Positions 27,174 through 35,982 of a stretch of 64,000 bases of DNA are shown one piece after another (the stretch's first letter is position 1; every line of letters starts with the position of its first letter). Position numbers and translations under genes: made by a program. Under the pieces are notes generated by a model. The model made no database searches. It saw nothing but the letters and a program-made list of their open reading frames with translations, and was not told where the DNA came from. Origin of the DNA: Streptomyces camponoticapitis (GTDB taxonomy: Bacteria; Actinomycetota; Actinomycetes; Streptomycetales; Streptomycetaceae); contig NZ_BMMV01000026.1 in the NCBI RefSeq assembly GCF_014646115.1, forward strand, positions 49,120 through 113,119, read 5' to 3'.

Positions 27174-28003
27174 TGGCGGCCACTTTTCCCTCCTGGGGGT
27201 GTGCGCTGGATCAGGGGGCCGGTGTCCGAGGGAGGGGAGGGCTGTGCCTGTGCGTCAGGTGGGCTCTGCCCTGTCCAAAGGGACCGGTCCTGGCCGACAC
27301 TACCGGCGCGGAGGGCGGCGGGCGGGCACGCCCGAGCAGCTCCTCCCGGGACCCGGCCGGGTGAACTCACGGAGAACCCGGGCCGAAGGGTGGCGCGAGG
27401 GGGGCGGTGGACACGGGGGAGGTGTTCGGATCCATCTCGCCCGCCGGGAAGATCCGAGCGAAGCGGCAGCGCCGTGACCCCTGGTTATCCCTGACGTGGT
27501 CACGGCGCTGCCGCGTCTTCCCTGGTACCGCCGACGGAACCAGGAAAGTCTGTGGTGTCCCACCCGCCTAGCGGTCGGGGACCATCGGGCCGGGAAGCCG
27601 GGCCGGGACGCGGGAGAGGGGCCGTGAGACGAGTATTCGCGAGAAGCCCGGCCCTCGCCGATCCGGCCCTGTGTCGGGTCCCGGCCGAAGCGCATGTTGA
27701 TGATGCGACGGTTCTGGTCGCCGGGCCGACAGTGCGCCGACAGCGTCAGCGGCTGTTGTTTTGTGGGTCTGAATGGGACGCGTCATCCACTTCACCCCCG
27801 GGACGGCCGTGTGTTCAGATCCGCCGGGGGCAGGGGCGTTCCAGGTACCCTAGACCTCTCCACCTCCGATGGCTATAGCTGCCTTCCGGTGCCACCTCCG
27901 TCTGTCCGTGCGTTCGGCACAGCACGTGGCATCGGCCGCCGTAGGCCGCAGTCGCACCGGCCATCCGGATGCGGCCCCACCAGGCCGGCCCTAGGCTGAA
28001 GCA
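27174..28003. other. Gene-poor region of 830 bases
   Basis: No convincing gene was found on either strand. It contains the strong hairpin at 27463-27514 and the probable promoter of the YceI gene. TAGGCT at 27992 is the only clear promoter element. Confidence 0.5.
27463..27514. terminator. Perfect 17-bp inverted repeat with 18-base loop
   Basis: Arms GCGGCAGCGCCGTGACC (27463-27479) and its exact reverse complement (27498-27514). It lies about 290 bases upstream of the GAF-ANTAR operon, isolated from coding sequence. A terminator of an unrecognised transcript or a stable RNA structure. Confidence 0.55.
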
Positions 28004-28555
28004 GTGGCTGTGGCGGCGGGAGAATACGAGATCGGCCGGGAGACCGGCCGACTGCTCGTGCGCACCTATCGCCAGGGCCTGGCCGCGAAGGTCGGACATG
28101 ATCTGCTCATCGAGGCCACCCGGTGGGAGGGCCACGTCGTCGTACCGGCGGACTCGGCGGCCCGGCCGACGGTGTCGGTGAGGATGGACACGGGCGCGCT
28201 GGAGGTTGTGGAAGGCACGGGTGGTGTGAACCCGCTCAGCGAGGGCGACAGGCAACAGATCCAGCGGACCATGCGCAAGATGCTGCGCACCGACCGCTAC
28301 CCCCACGTGGCCTTCACTTCCACCGCCGTGGAGCTCCGCGACGACAGTGCGACCGTGGACGGCGATCTGACCCTGACCGGGCAGACTCACCCGCAGCGCC
28401 TGGAGATTGAGCAGCGGGACGAGGCCACCCTGGTCGGCACCGCGAGCCTGGTCCAGTCGCGGTGGGGCGTGAAGCCGTACTCCGGCTTCCTCGGTGCCCT
28501 GAAACTCCGCGACGCGGTTGACATCGAGTTCACCGTCTCCCTCTCGGCACACTGA
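28004..28555 (+). CDS. YceI-family protein, cytoplasmic form
   Basis: A 183-residue protein of the YceI (lipocalin-like, isoprenoid-binding) family. Visible motifs are HDLLIEATRWEG near the start, the RTDRYPHVAFTSTAVEL core, DLTLTGQTHP and the C-terminal SRWGVKPYSGFLGALKLRD. No signal peptide, unlike E. coli YceI. The start GTG at 28004 lies 6 bases after TAGGCT, implying a leaderless transcript. Role unknown; homologues are linked to isoprenoid or stress physiology. Confidence 0.85.
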   Translation: MAVAAGEYEIGRETGRLLVRTYRQGLAAKVGHDLLIEATRWEGHVVVPADSAARPTVSVRMDTGALEVVEGTGGVNPLSEGDRQQIQRTMRKMLRTDRYPHVAFTSTAVELRDDSATVDGDLTLTGQTHPQRLEIEQRDEATLVGTASLVQSRWGVKPYSGFLGALKLRDAVDIEFTVSLSAH

Positions 28556-28900
28556 CAGAGCGCCCAGGAGCCTTTGCCGCCAACGCCCCTCGCTGTTACA
28601 GACCTTGGCCGGGGTCCGGGTGGTGGTGTCGGGTGATCTCGTGTGGCGTGGACGGTGGCGCTGTAGGTGTGGTGCGGGTGGGTGCAGGTTGCAGTGGTCA
28701 TGGATACGCCAAATTCAGGTGTAGTTGCCGTATACAAGCGAGAGTTACGTATATGTCCGTGTTTGGTAACACGAACTGTGCGTTCCGGTTGTGGGGCCGG
28801 TGAGCCCGCGATGGTCGTGCCCTCGGCCGACGGGGCCGGGAAAGTCTGGCGCCGCACAAGCCCGTCAAGGCCTCTGCGTGGCGCGAACATGAGGGGCATC
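28556..28900. other. AT-rich intergenic region before the lamin-tail gene
   Basis: No gene is supported. Around 28700-28775 the composition drops well below the surrounding GC content. It holds CGTATAC...GTATATG and a dyad CGTGTT/AACACG (28758-28773, 4-base centre), probably promoter or operator elements of the next gene. Confidence 0.4.
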
Positions 28901-29368
28901 ATGTCCACTTCTGTATCTGTCCGCCGTACAGCCGCGCTGGTCCTCGCCGCCGGCGCCCTGGTCGGCGCGGCCGCGCTGCCGGTGTCCGCCGACGGTGGCC
29001 ACCGGGCGCCGCGCAACAACGTCGTCCTCGGGGAAATCCAGTACGACAGCCCGGGCCGGGACACCAGGTCGAACCACTCCCTGAACGGCGAGTGGGTCGA
29101 GGTGGCCAACAAGGGCCGCTCCCGAGTGAACTTGGACGGCTGGACCCTTTCCAACAGCGACGGCAACCGCTACCGCTTCGACAACCTGCGCCTCGGCGCC
29201 CGCTCCACCGTCCGGGTCCACACCGGCCACGGCCGTGTCACCCGCACCGACGTCTACCAGGACCGCCGCACGCACATGTGGTCCAACCGCTCCGACACCG
29301 CGACTCTCCGCAACGACCGCGGCCGCACCGTCGACTCCGAGTCGTGGGGTCGTGGTAATCGCCACTGA
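28901..29368 (+). CDS. Secreted lamin-tail domain protein
   Basis: A 155-residue exported protein. A signal peptide (RRTAALVLAAGALVGAAALP, cleavage near VSADG) is followed by a single lamin-tail-like immunoglobulin-fold domain: VVLGEIQYDSPG, NGEWVEVANKG, LDGWTLSN and the terminal TVRVHTGHG/ATLRNDRG strands. LTD domains mediate binding to surfaces or nucleic acids; function here unknown. The ATG at 28901 has GAGGGG 4 bases upstream; an in-frame ATG four codons earlier is possible. A strong terminator follows the stop. Confidence 0.85.
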   Translation: MSTSVSVRRTAALVLAAGALVGAAALPVSADGGHRAPRNNVVLGEIQYDSPGRDTRSNHSLNGEWVEVANKGRSRVNLDGWTLSNSDGNRYRFDNLRLGARSTVRVHTGHGRVTRTDVYQDRRTHMWSNRSDTATLRNDRGRTVDSESWGRGNRH

Positions 29369-29379
29369 TTCCGTGCTCA

Positions 29380-29420
29380 CAGCCGCACCCCCCGGCGCGA
29401 TGCGCCGGGGGGTGCGGCTG
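29380..29420 (+). terminator. Very strong hairpin terminator
   Basis: Arms of 19 bp (29380-29398 and 29402-29420) pair perfectly around the 3-base loop GAT; it includes a run of six C/G pairs. It begins 11 bases after the stop of the lamin-tail gene. Confidence 0.85.
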
Positions 29421-29499
29421 TTCCGCGAGGGCGACTGGTTGTCACGGAACTCGCTGTACCGCGGCGAGCTGCTCTCCGGCACCGTCACAGCGATCGAAA

Positions 29500-30396
29500 C
29501 TAGCGATTCATGGCTGTTCTCGCTTCGGTGAGTGCGGCCCGCAGAAGCCCGTAAGTGCTCGACACCGTGGCCTTGTTGTCGGTCAGCCAACGTCGTGTGA
29601 GGCGGTTGGCCGCGGCGGCACGCCGCTCGCGCAGCCGCACGCTGGTCTGGCACTCCGCGTCCGCGAGCGCGAGCGTTCTCTCGTCCGTCCCGGCGCGTCC
29701 GCGCCGGCCGTCGGGGTAGTACGTCGCGGCCAGGGCTACCGCGTCGGCCGGTGTAGCCGTGTCGTAGTCCTTGGTGGCCATGCACCGTGCGAAGGCCGCG
29801 TAGGCGGCGCGGACGTCGGGGTCCTCGTCGGCCGCGGCAGCCTGCCGCTGCACGAGTTCGGGGATGTAGTACACGGTCAGGTAGTTCTCCACCGACCCGT
29901 AGAGCCGCCGCCGGGCGCTGCCCACACAGCCCGAAGAAGAGGCCGCCACCTCGAAATCCCCTGGCAGTACAACCCGTACGTCGTTGCCGTCCTTGCCGCG
30001 GAGCACGTGATAGAAGCGCTCTCTGGTGTCAGGAGGCAGTGAATCGGCGTACGTCTCGACCGGACCCTTCTTCGGAACCCGGGTACGGGTCATCCATCTG
30101 TTGGGGTAGCCATGTTCTCGTACGACTTCGGCGCGGAGCGGTTCGGCGCCTCTGAGCAGGCCGATCATCGGCCGGTCGTCACGCGGGGCCGGGACCTGTG
30201 GATAGGTCATCCCCGCTTGGTCCATGCACCGCGCGGTCAACCGGTTCTCGGCCTCGTCGAGCACCGCGGGCCGGTGGACGAGCTGCCGGAAGTGGTCGGG
30301 GGTGTCGGCCGCCTCCGAAGGCCGCCCACAGGCAGTGGACGCGAGGGCCAGCGCGAGCGACGTGGCCGCCATGCCCATGACGGCGAATCTCGGCAT
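29500..30396 (-). CDS. Putative lipoprotein, 298 aa
   Basis: A lipoprotein signal (hydrophobic MAATSLALALASTAC, with Cys23 as the lipidated residue after LAST) directs it to the outer face of the membrane. The remaining sequence has five more cysteines (such as ARCMDQAGM, SGCVGSARRR, ARCMATKDYD and AECQTSVRL) and is mostly helical. No catalytic motif was recognised. The ATG at 30396 is preceded by GGGAAG. It follows the I36 inhibitor gene on the same strand, with a hairpin in between. Confidence 0.7.
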   Translation of the reverse strand: MPRFAVMGMAATSLALALASTACGRPSEAADTPDHFRQLVHRPAVLDEAENRLTARCMDQAGMTYPQVPAPRDDRPMIGLLRGAEPLRAEVVREHGYPNRWMTRTRVPKKGPVETYADSLPPDTRERFYHVLRGKDGNDVRVVLPGDFEVAASSSGCVGSARRRLYGSVENYLTVYYIPELVQRQAAAADEDPDVRAAYAAFARCMATKDYDTATPADAVALAATYYPDGRRGRAGTDERTLALADAECQTSVRLRERRAAAANRLTRRWLTDNKATVSSTYGLLRAALTEARTAMNR

Positions 30397-30416
30397 CGTC
30401 TGTCTTCCCGTCAGGA

Positions 30417-30448
30417 AACGGGGGTGCCGGGAATCCGGTACCCCCGTT
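30417..30448 (-). terminator. Hairpin between I36 inhibitor and lipoprotein genes
   Basis: 14-base arms at 30417-30430 and 30435-30448 (AACGGGGGTGCCGG and CCGGTACCCCCGTT, one G-T pair), 4-base loop. Just beyond the stop of the I36 gene. Confidence 0.65.
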
Positions 30449-30458
30449 GTTGCGAGGA

Positions 30459-30899
30459 CTACTTCACCCTGAAGTAGTTGATCTTGTCGTTGGCCGCGGA
30501 GCCCACGTTCGCCTCCGTGTAGGGAGCCCACTTGAAGATGTCGTCGTCGGGAACACCGGTGAGGTCATTCACCCCCACCCACTCGTTGGCCGTGTTGTTG
30601 GAGCCCGACGACGTCCCGCCACCCACCTGCACCCGCGAACCGCGGCCGGCCGAGGACCTCAGAAGCTGCCCGCCGTAGTTGGCGTGGATGTAGGCGCAGA
30701 AGTAGCCGCTCTGACAACGCAGGGCCAGCGCCTCGGCCGATCCTCCGCTTCGGAGGGCGGCGGCGACGGCCTCCTTCTGGTGCGCCGACGCCTGCGGGCC
30801 GGCGGGGCTGGTGGTGCTGGTGGCGGCGCTGGCGCCGGCGCCGGCCAACGCGACTGCCATGGTCAGGGCGGCCGCGGTGGCCGCGAAGCGGATGCGCAT
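30459..30899 (-). CDS. Secreted peptidase inhibitor family I36-like protein
   Basis: A 146-residue secreted protein. The signal peptide ends near AGASA-A (residue 25). The mature part has CQSGYFCAYIHANYGG, the crystallin-like 'CPxGxxCxYxxxxYxG' start typical of I36 (SMI-like) inhibitors. A glycine- and serine-rich loop and the terminal DKINYFRVK follow. Such proteins inhibit metalloproteases, which would fit the abundance of secreted proteases in this window. The ATG has AGGAG upstream. Confidence 0.8.
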   Translation of the reverse strand: MRIRFAATAAALTMAVALAGAGASAATSTTSPAGPQASAHQKEAVAAALRSGGSAEALALRCQSGYFCAYIHANYGGQLLRSSAGRGSRVQVGGGTSSGSNNTANEWVGVNDLTGVPDDDIFKWAPYTEANVGSAANDKINYFRVK

Positions 30900-31136
30900 G
30901 TCGATCTCCTGTCGAAAGGGGGCGGAGTGTCGCCGACATCCGACCCCGGATCCACCATCCCGGGGGCCTTTGATCCCTTGGTGGGCGCGCCGCCCAAGCG
31001 TTGACGGCCCCGGCGCTGCCAGGGGCGCCGGCCGGGGGCGGGCGAGTGGGCAGCGCAAGGCCTCATGGCCCATGCGGACGATCACGGTCATGACAGCTGG
31101 AGAGCTGTATCCAAACCCGTGATCTACCCTTTTAGT

Positions 31137-31850
31137 GTGAAATCAAATTTTGTGATGATTCCTGGTGGCTGGCACGGAGGCTGGGCCTGGGCGCCGGTGG
31201 CACGACGGCTGCGCGGGGCCGGACATCGGGCCGTGACCCTGACCATGCCTGGACTGGCCGACGGCGACGACGCGGCCGGATGGCGCCTTCGGGACGCCGT
31301 GGCTCACATCGTCGGGGAGGTCGAGCGGCGGGATCTCACCGGCATCACGCTCGTCGCCCACAGCTGGGGCGGGTTTCCGACGACAGGCGCCGCCCAACAG
31401 CTGGCCGGTCGGCTGTCGAAGATCGTTTACTACAACGCGTTCGTCCCTGAGCCGGGCCGGAGCACGCTGGGAGAGTTCCCGCCGGAGCTGGCCACAGAGA
31501 TCCGGTCGGCGATCGCCTCCACTCCCGACCACGTCTGGATTCCGTCGCTCGACATCGTCCGGCAGGCGCTGCTGCCGGACGAGCCCGAGGCCGCGCAGCG
31601 GTTGCTGCTGGAGCTGATGGCGCCTCACCCGGGCGAGTACGGAGAGGACGCGCTGGACGAACCTGCCGTGACGGACCTCGGCGTCCCCTTGGCCTACATC
31701 CTCAGCGAGGAGGACCGCGGGCTGCTGCGGCCGAACGCCGGCGCGGAGTACGCCGCCCGCCTGGGCGTCACGCCGGTGATGGTGCCGGGTTCTCACGAGT
31801 CGCTGCTCACGCATCCGGACGAGGTCGCCGCGGCGGTAATGAGTGTATGA
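31137..31850 (+). CDS. Alpha/beta hydrolase (cytosolic esterase-like)
   Basis: A 237-residue hydrolase. The oxyanion loop is PGGWHGGW (residues 9-16) and the nucleophile Ser76 is in VAHSWGGF. A C-terminal acid region (LSEEDRG) and the catalytic histidine in PGSHESLLTHP complete the triad. It resembles salicylate-esterase/methylesterase-like hydrolases with a WHGGW motif. The GTG at 31137 (KSNFVMIPGG) is chosen by homology of the N-terminus, despite no Shine-Dalgarno. TAGTGT at 31133 suggests a very short leader. Substrate unknown. Confidence 0.82.
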   Translation: MKSNFVMIPGGWHGGWAWAPVARRLRGAGHRAVTLTMPGLADGDDAAGWRLRDAVAHIVGEVERRDLTGITLVAHSWGGFPTTGAAQQLAGRLSKIVYYNAFVPEPGRSTLGEFPPELATEIRSAIASTPDHVWIPSLDIVRQALLPDEPEAAQRLLLELMAPHPGEYGEDALDEPAVTDLGVPLAYILSEEDRGLLRPNAGAEYAARLGVTPVMVPGSHESLLTHPDEVAAAVMSV

Positions 31851-31928
31851 GACCCCGGCCGCGAAGCGCGGGTGTGGCGCGGGGAGGTCCCGACCCGGCG
31901 GTGGCGGATACGGTGCGGACAGGGACGG

Positions 31929-32429
31929 CTACACGATCCTCGGCTGACAACCCCGGGAGGTCGCGCGGCGAGAGCCGACGGCATGGTCCGGTGTGGTCAG
32001 GGTGGCCCAGACGGCGTTGCCGCCGGTGAGTACCGACCGGCTGACTCCCCAGCTGGCCGCGAGCTGCTCGACGAGCAGCAGCCCGCGGCCGCTCTCGTCC
32101 TCCGGGCCCGGCTCGTATCGGGGAAGGCTGGTTCCGCTGTAGTCGTGGTCGTGGACCTCCAGGCGGAGGCACTCGTCCGTGACGAGCCCGATGCCGCAAA
32201 GGAACTGCACACCGAGGGTGTGGAGTATCGCGTTGGTGGCCAGTTCGGACGCGAGCAGCATGGCGTCCGAGAGTAGTTCGTCCGGCAGGCCCCAGTCGGT
32301 CATCCGTCCTCTCAGAGAACGACGGGCGACCCCCACGCTGGCGTGGTGCGCGGGAAGTTCAAGCCAGTGGGTGCGGCGTGGGTCCGCATTGTCCAAGAGC
32401 TGGAGAGAGGGGGTCGTGTGGGGGGACAC
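31929..32429 (-). CDS. RsbW/SpoIIAB-like ATP-binding protein
   Basis: A 166-residue single-domain histidine-kinase-like ATPase. The N-box is LLASELATNAILHT and the G-box is ESGRGLLLVEQLAASWG. It lacks a phosphoacceptor domain, as do anti-sigma-factor kinases. It is divergent from the XRE/DUF5753 gene next door, and these four genes form a cassette seen across Streptomyces. The GTG at 32429 has GGAAGG 8 bases upstream; the open frame further upstream looks non-coding. Confidence 0.85.
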   Translation of the reverse strand: MSPHTTPSLQLLDNADPRRTHWLELPAHHASVGVARRSLRGRMTDWGLPDELLSDAMLLASELATNAILHTLGVQFLCGIGLVTDECLRLEVHDHDYSGTSLPRYEPGPEDESGRGLLLVEQLAASWGVSRSVLTGGNAVWATLTTPDHAVGSRRATSRGCQPRIV

Positions 32430-32668
32430 GGCGGTTGCCTTCCGGTACGAGCGGGCGCGGCCAGGAGAGCGGACTGGGCGGCCAACAGGCGTGCGGGCAG
32501 GGGTTGTTGGATGTCGCCGTCCAAACGATTGGCACAAGTAACTATGCTCGCAGGCGAGTTCAGCGCGCAACCGACTCCCTGATATTTACAGGAAGCCGGT
32601 ATCGGGCTGGCGCCTTCGCCAAGTCGCTGTCAGAATTGTGCTGATGACAGATCATCTGGAGGTAGGGC

Positions 32669-33544
32669 GTGAGCGAAGGCCGTTCGGCGACTGGTAGCGC
32701 CAGTGCGCCCACTGTTCTCCGCATGATTCTCGGCCGTCGGCTCCAGGAGCGCCGGGAAGCCGCCGGTATATCACTGGAGGGCGCCGCCAAGGCCCTGCGC
32801 GTGACCACGCTGACCATTCGCCGCCTGGAGAAGGCGGAGGTCCAACTCAAGCCTCTCTACGTGGAGAAGCTGCTGGAGACCTACGGCGCCGACCGCCGGG
32901 AGATCGAAGAATTCGTCGAGTTCGCCGAGCGGGCCAACAAGCCCGGCTGGTGGCACCCGTACCGTGATGTCCTGCCCACCTGGTTCAGCGCCTACGTGAG
33001 CCTGGAGACCGGAGCCACGACACTCCGCACCTACGAACCCCACTACGTCACGGGGCTGCTTCAGACCCACCGGTACGCGCACGCGGTGCTGGGCGGCGGC
33101 TTCCCGAACGAGGACGACGCGGACATCGAGCGTCGGTTGGATCTGCGCCTGCGCCGCCAGGTCCTGCTCGACAGGGCCGACGCACCCACCCTGTGGGTGG
33201 TGATGGAGGAGGCCGTACTCCACCGGCTGGTGGGCGGGCCCGAGATCATGCGTGAGCAGATCGACCGGCTGCTGGAGGTCTCCGAGCTCGACCATGTCAG
33301 CGTGGACGTCGTGCCGTTCTCCACCGGCGCCCATGTCGGGGCGTGCGCGCCGTTCACGTACTTCCGGTTCGAGGAGCCCGAGCTTCCCGACGTCGTCTAC
33401 AGCGAGATCCTTTCCGGCGCCGTGTACCTGGACCAGCGCTCCGATGTCGCGGCCCACCTAGAGGCGCACAACCGGATGTCCCTGCTCACTTCGTCCGCGG
33501 ACAGCAGGGCTCTCCTGAACCGCATGCGCAAGGAGTATTCATGA
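32669..33544 (+). CDS. XRE-family regulator with DUF5753 ligand domain
   Basis: A 291-residue transcription factor. Helix-turn-helix at residues about 15-70 (RLQERREAAGISLEGAAKAL, TTLTIRRLEKAE). The DUF5753 domain follows (YVSLETGATTLRTYEPHYVT, GLLQTHRYAHAVL, LEVSELDHVSVDVVPF, FRFEEPELPDVVY), ending YLDQRSDVAAH...MSLLTSSADSRALL. It binds DNA and pairs with the DUF397 protein, with which it overlaps by 4 bases (ATGA). These pairs resemble toxin-antitoxin-like or WhiJ/BldB regulators of development. The GTG start has GGAGG upstream. Likely regulates its own cassette. Confidence 0.9.
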   Translation: MSEGRSATGSASAPTVLRMILGRRLQERREAAGISLEGAAKALRVTTLTIRRLEKAEVQLKPLYVEKLLETYGADRREIEEFVEFAERANKPGWWHPYRDVLPTWFSAYVSLETGATTLRTYEPHYVTGLLQTHRYAHAVLGGGFPNEDDADIERRLDLRLRRQVLLDRADAPTLWVVMEEAVLHRLVGGPEIMREQIDRLLEVSELDHVSVDVVPFSTGAHVGACAPFTYFRFEEPELPDVVYSEILSGAVYLDQRSDVAAHLEAHNRMSLLTSSADSRALLNRMRKEYS

Positions 33545-33792
33545 CCATCACCAGTGGCCCTGTCTACAACGGGATGCCCGCGTCGGAGCTGGGCGAGCAA
33601 GGCTGGGAATGTCCGTGGAGCGGGCCCAACGGAGGCCAGTGCGTCGAGACGAAACAGCTGCCCGACGGCAGCGTGGCGGTGCGTCAGTCGACCGACCCGG
33701 CCGGCCCCGCACTGATCTACACGCTGCAGGAGATAACCGCGTTCGTCGCGGGAGTGAAGAGAGGGCTGGCCGATCACCTGATGGCCGGCTGA
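33541..33792 (+). CDS. DUF397 protein (WhiJ-type partner)
   Basis: An 83-residue protein with the DUF397 signature: WECPWSGPNGGQCVETKQL, then VAVRQSTDPAGPALIYT and the helical EITAFVAGVKRG. DUF397 proteins antagonise the adjacent XRE-DUF5753 regulator in characterised pairs. Its ATG overlaps the stop of that gene by 4 bases, so the pair is translationally coupled. Confidence 0.9.
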   Translation: MTITSGPVYNGMPASELGEQGWECPWSGPNGGQCVETKQLPDGSVAVRQSTDPAGPALIYTLQEITAFVAGVKRGLADHLMAG

Positions 33793-33875
33793 GCAGGGAC
33801 GCCAGCGGGAGGGGGAGCCGGACCTGGCGGCGACCCGGCCCGGGGGGACGACGCACACCACGGAAGAGGAGCACG

Positions 33876-34712
33876 ATGACCAACGCGCACGCCGGCCGGG
33901 GAATCGACACGAGCAGGCCGCACTCAGCTCGTATGTACGACTACTACCTCGGCGGCAAAGACCACTTCGAGGTCGACAAGCACGCGGCCGAGACGGTCGC
34001 CTCGGTCTATCCCGGCATCTTCGCGTGCGCCCGGGAGAACCGGGCATTCATGCACCGGGCCACCCGTGTCCTGGCCACCGAGCACGGCATCCGGCAGTGG
34101 CTCGACATAGGCACCGGAGTCCCCACGGAGCCGAACCTGCACCAGGTCGCGCAGAGCGCGGTCCCGGACGCCCGGGTGGTCTACGCCGACAACGACCCCC
34201 TCGTCCTCAAATACGCCGAGCGCTTGATGCGCAGCACGCCCCAGGGCCGGACCGCCTACATCGAAGCGGACGTCAACGACCCTGAGTCGCTCTTGACCGC
34301 CCCGGAGCTCACCGAGGTCCTGGACCTGACCGTACCCGTGGCGCTGTCCCTCAACGCGCTCATGCACTTCGTCACCGACGCGCAGGACCCGTACGGGATC
34401 GTGCACCGCGTGCTGGACATCCTCCCCTCGGGCAGCGCGCTGGCCCTGAGCCACTGCACGCCCGACTTCGACCCGGAGACCTGGCAGAAGGTCACCGACA
34501 TCTACACCGATGCCGGCACGCCGGTGCAGTTCCGCTCCCAGAAGGACGTCACCCGCTTCTTCGACGGTCTCGACCTCCTCGACCCCGGAGTCGTCGTGGG
34601 CCACCGCTGGCGCCCCGAGGCTTCGCCGCAGGACACGGCCGCGACGGCTGCGACGGAGCCGCTCACCGACGCGACGGTCAGCCTGTGGACGGGAGTGGCC
34701 ATCAAGCCGTGA
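33876..34712 (+). CDS. DUF574-family SAM-dependent methyltransferase
   Basis: A 278-residue methyltransferase. The opening SARMYDYYLGGKDHFEVD is diagnostic of the DUF574 (PF04672) group. SAM motif I is LDIGTGVPTEPNLHQVAQ, followed by VVYADNDPLV. LSLNALMHFVTD and SGSALALSHCTPDFDPE mark the C-terminal half. Substrate unknown; in Streptomyces many copies accompany DUF397/XRE pairs. GGAAGAGGAG precedes the ATG. It ends the cassette, with a terminator after it. Confidence 0.9.
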   Translation: MTNAHAGRGIDTSRPHSARMYDYYLGGKDHFEVDKHAAETVASVYPGIFACARENRAFMHRATRVLATEHGIRQWLDIGTGVPTEPNLHQVAQSAVPDARVVYADNDPLVLKYAERLMRSTPQGRTAYIEADVNDPESLLTAPELTEVLDLTVPVALSLNALMHFVTDAQDPYGIVHRVLDILPSGSALALSHCTPDFDPETWQKVTDIYTDAGTPVQFRSQKDVTRFFDGLDLLDPGVVVGHRWRPEASPQDTAATAATEPLTDATVSLWTGVAIKP

Positions 34713-34812
34713 GCCCTCCCGCCGCGGGGGACACGCTGCACACCACCCGGCACCGCGTGCGTTCGCCCGGTGGCCCGCAGGAGAACGGCTCCGGAGTGAA
34801 GGGGGCCTCAGC

Positions 34813-34846
34813 GGATGATGGCCCCTCCGGAGAGGGGCCATCATCC
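34813..34846. terminator. Strong hairpin between convergent genes
   Basis: 15-base arms GGATGATGGCCCCTC (34813-34827) and its exact reverse complement (34832-34846), tetraloop CGGA. Serves both the methyltransferase and the secreted lipase-like gene. Confidence 0.8.
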
Positions 34847-34856
34847 GTCCCCCGGG

Positions 34857-35759
34857 CTACCAGCGCGCTGTGGACAACGCCAGGTCGGCCATCCGGCCCG
34901 GCGAAGCGCCCTGGCCGACATGGCGTACCGGGTGGCCTACGCGCTGGTACCAGAACTTGAAGTCGCCGCTGACCTTCTCCGGAAGGTTTCCGTGGTTGGC
35001 CTGGAAGTACTTGTAATGGACGAAGTGGTTGGAGTTCATGCCCAGAGCCGATCGCGTCGTGACCCGGTCCGGAGACGGGAACTCGTCCACCGACAGCAGC
35101 GTCCAGTCCGTTCCCCCCGTTCCCTGCGGATTGTTCAGAGCCCAGGTCTTGAGGAAGGAGGAACCGCCGCGTTGGTCCTTGCACTGCCTCGTGCCGCAGA
35201 ATCCGGTCCAGTTGTGTCCCTGATGGCCGGTGTCGAACGTCACCACGTCCTCAACCCACAGCGATTCCGGGAATCCGGCCTCCTGTCGCTGCACACCGGT
35301 CAGGGCCGCCCGGGCCACCAGCCCGCCCATGGAATGGGCGACGAGCTTCACCGGCCGGCCCTTGCTGGTGTAGTTGTCGTAAATGTGCCGAGCAAGCTGG
35401 CGCCCGAGTGTCCTGATGCTGACGCTCTGGTCCTTGGCGGCCAGTTTGACTTGGCAGTTCTTGTCGCCCTTGTAGTATCCGGCGTGGTGCACCGGCCCGT
35501 TCCAGCCCCAGTCCCGCATGGCTTTGGGGAGCTGCCCCCAGTAGGCCCGACAATTCACCGTCGGGTTCTCGTCCCTGGAATAGCCCTTGAGGTAGTACAC
35601 CGCAGCGGACTTGCCGGCTACCCGCCGCGCCTCGGCCTGGGCCGTCCCGGGCGAATCACTGTGCGCGCCGCTTGCCAGGGCAGGGCTTGCCAAGAAGGCC
35701 AGGAGTAATGCCACGGCGGCCGACAAGACCGCCGAAGGCCGGGAAGATCCGCGGTACAT
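34857..35759 (-). CDS. Secreted lipase-like alpha/beta hydrolase
   Basis: A 300-residue exported hydrolase. The signal peptide (VLSAAVALLLAFLASPALAS) ends near residue 30. The catalytic serine is Ser143 in LVAHSMGGLVARA. Aspartate in DTGHQGHNW and histidine in NSNHFVHYKYF are candidates for the rest of the triad. Three cysteines (TVNCRAYWG, NCQVKL, FCGTRQC) suggest disulphides. It probably acts on extracellular esters or lipids. AGGAG lies 6 bases before the ATG. Convergent with the DUF574 gene. Confidence 0.85.
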   Translation of the reverse strand: MYRGSSRPSAVLSAAVALLLAFLASPALASGAHSDSPGTAQAEARRVAGKSAAVYYLKGYSRDENPTVNCRAYWGQLPKAMRDWGWNGPVHHAGYYKGDKNCQVKLAAKDQSVSIRTLGRQLARHIYDNYTSKGRPVKLVAHSMGGLVARAALTGVQRQEAGFPESLWVEDVVTFDTGHQGHNWTGFCGTRQCKDQRGGSSFLKTWALNNPQGTGGTDWTLLSVDEFPSPDRVTTRSALGMNSNHFVHYKYFQANHGNLPEKVSGDFKFWYQRVGHPVRHVGQGASPGRMADLALSTARW

Positions 35760-35982
35760 ACGCTGCTCCTTTGTTGGCGCTCACGCCACATCTGGATGGT
35801 CTCGGTCCTTCGGGTGGTCGATGCCACGCGGAGGCCGCCGAGTTCGAGGTTCTTCGACCTGGTGACCCCGCCGCCGCGCACCCCGCCCGTCCGCGGGGGC
35901 AGCGGTCAGGGCTGCGCCCACCAGAAGCTCCTTCGCGCGGGAGTCTCCCCTCCGGCGGGAGGACGCGGGGCATGGGCTCCGC

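Noticed and set aside
27769..27852. A 27-codon frame starting MGRVIHFTPG
   Set aside because: No convincing ribosome-binding site or family; too short to support.
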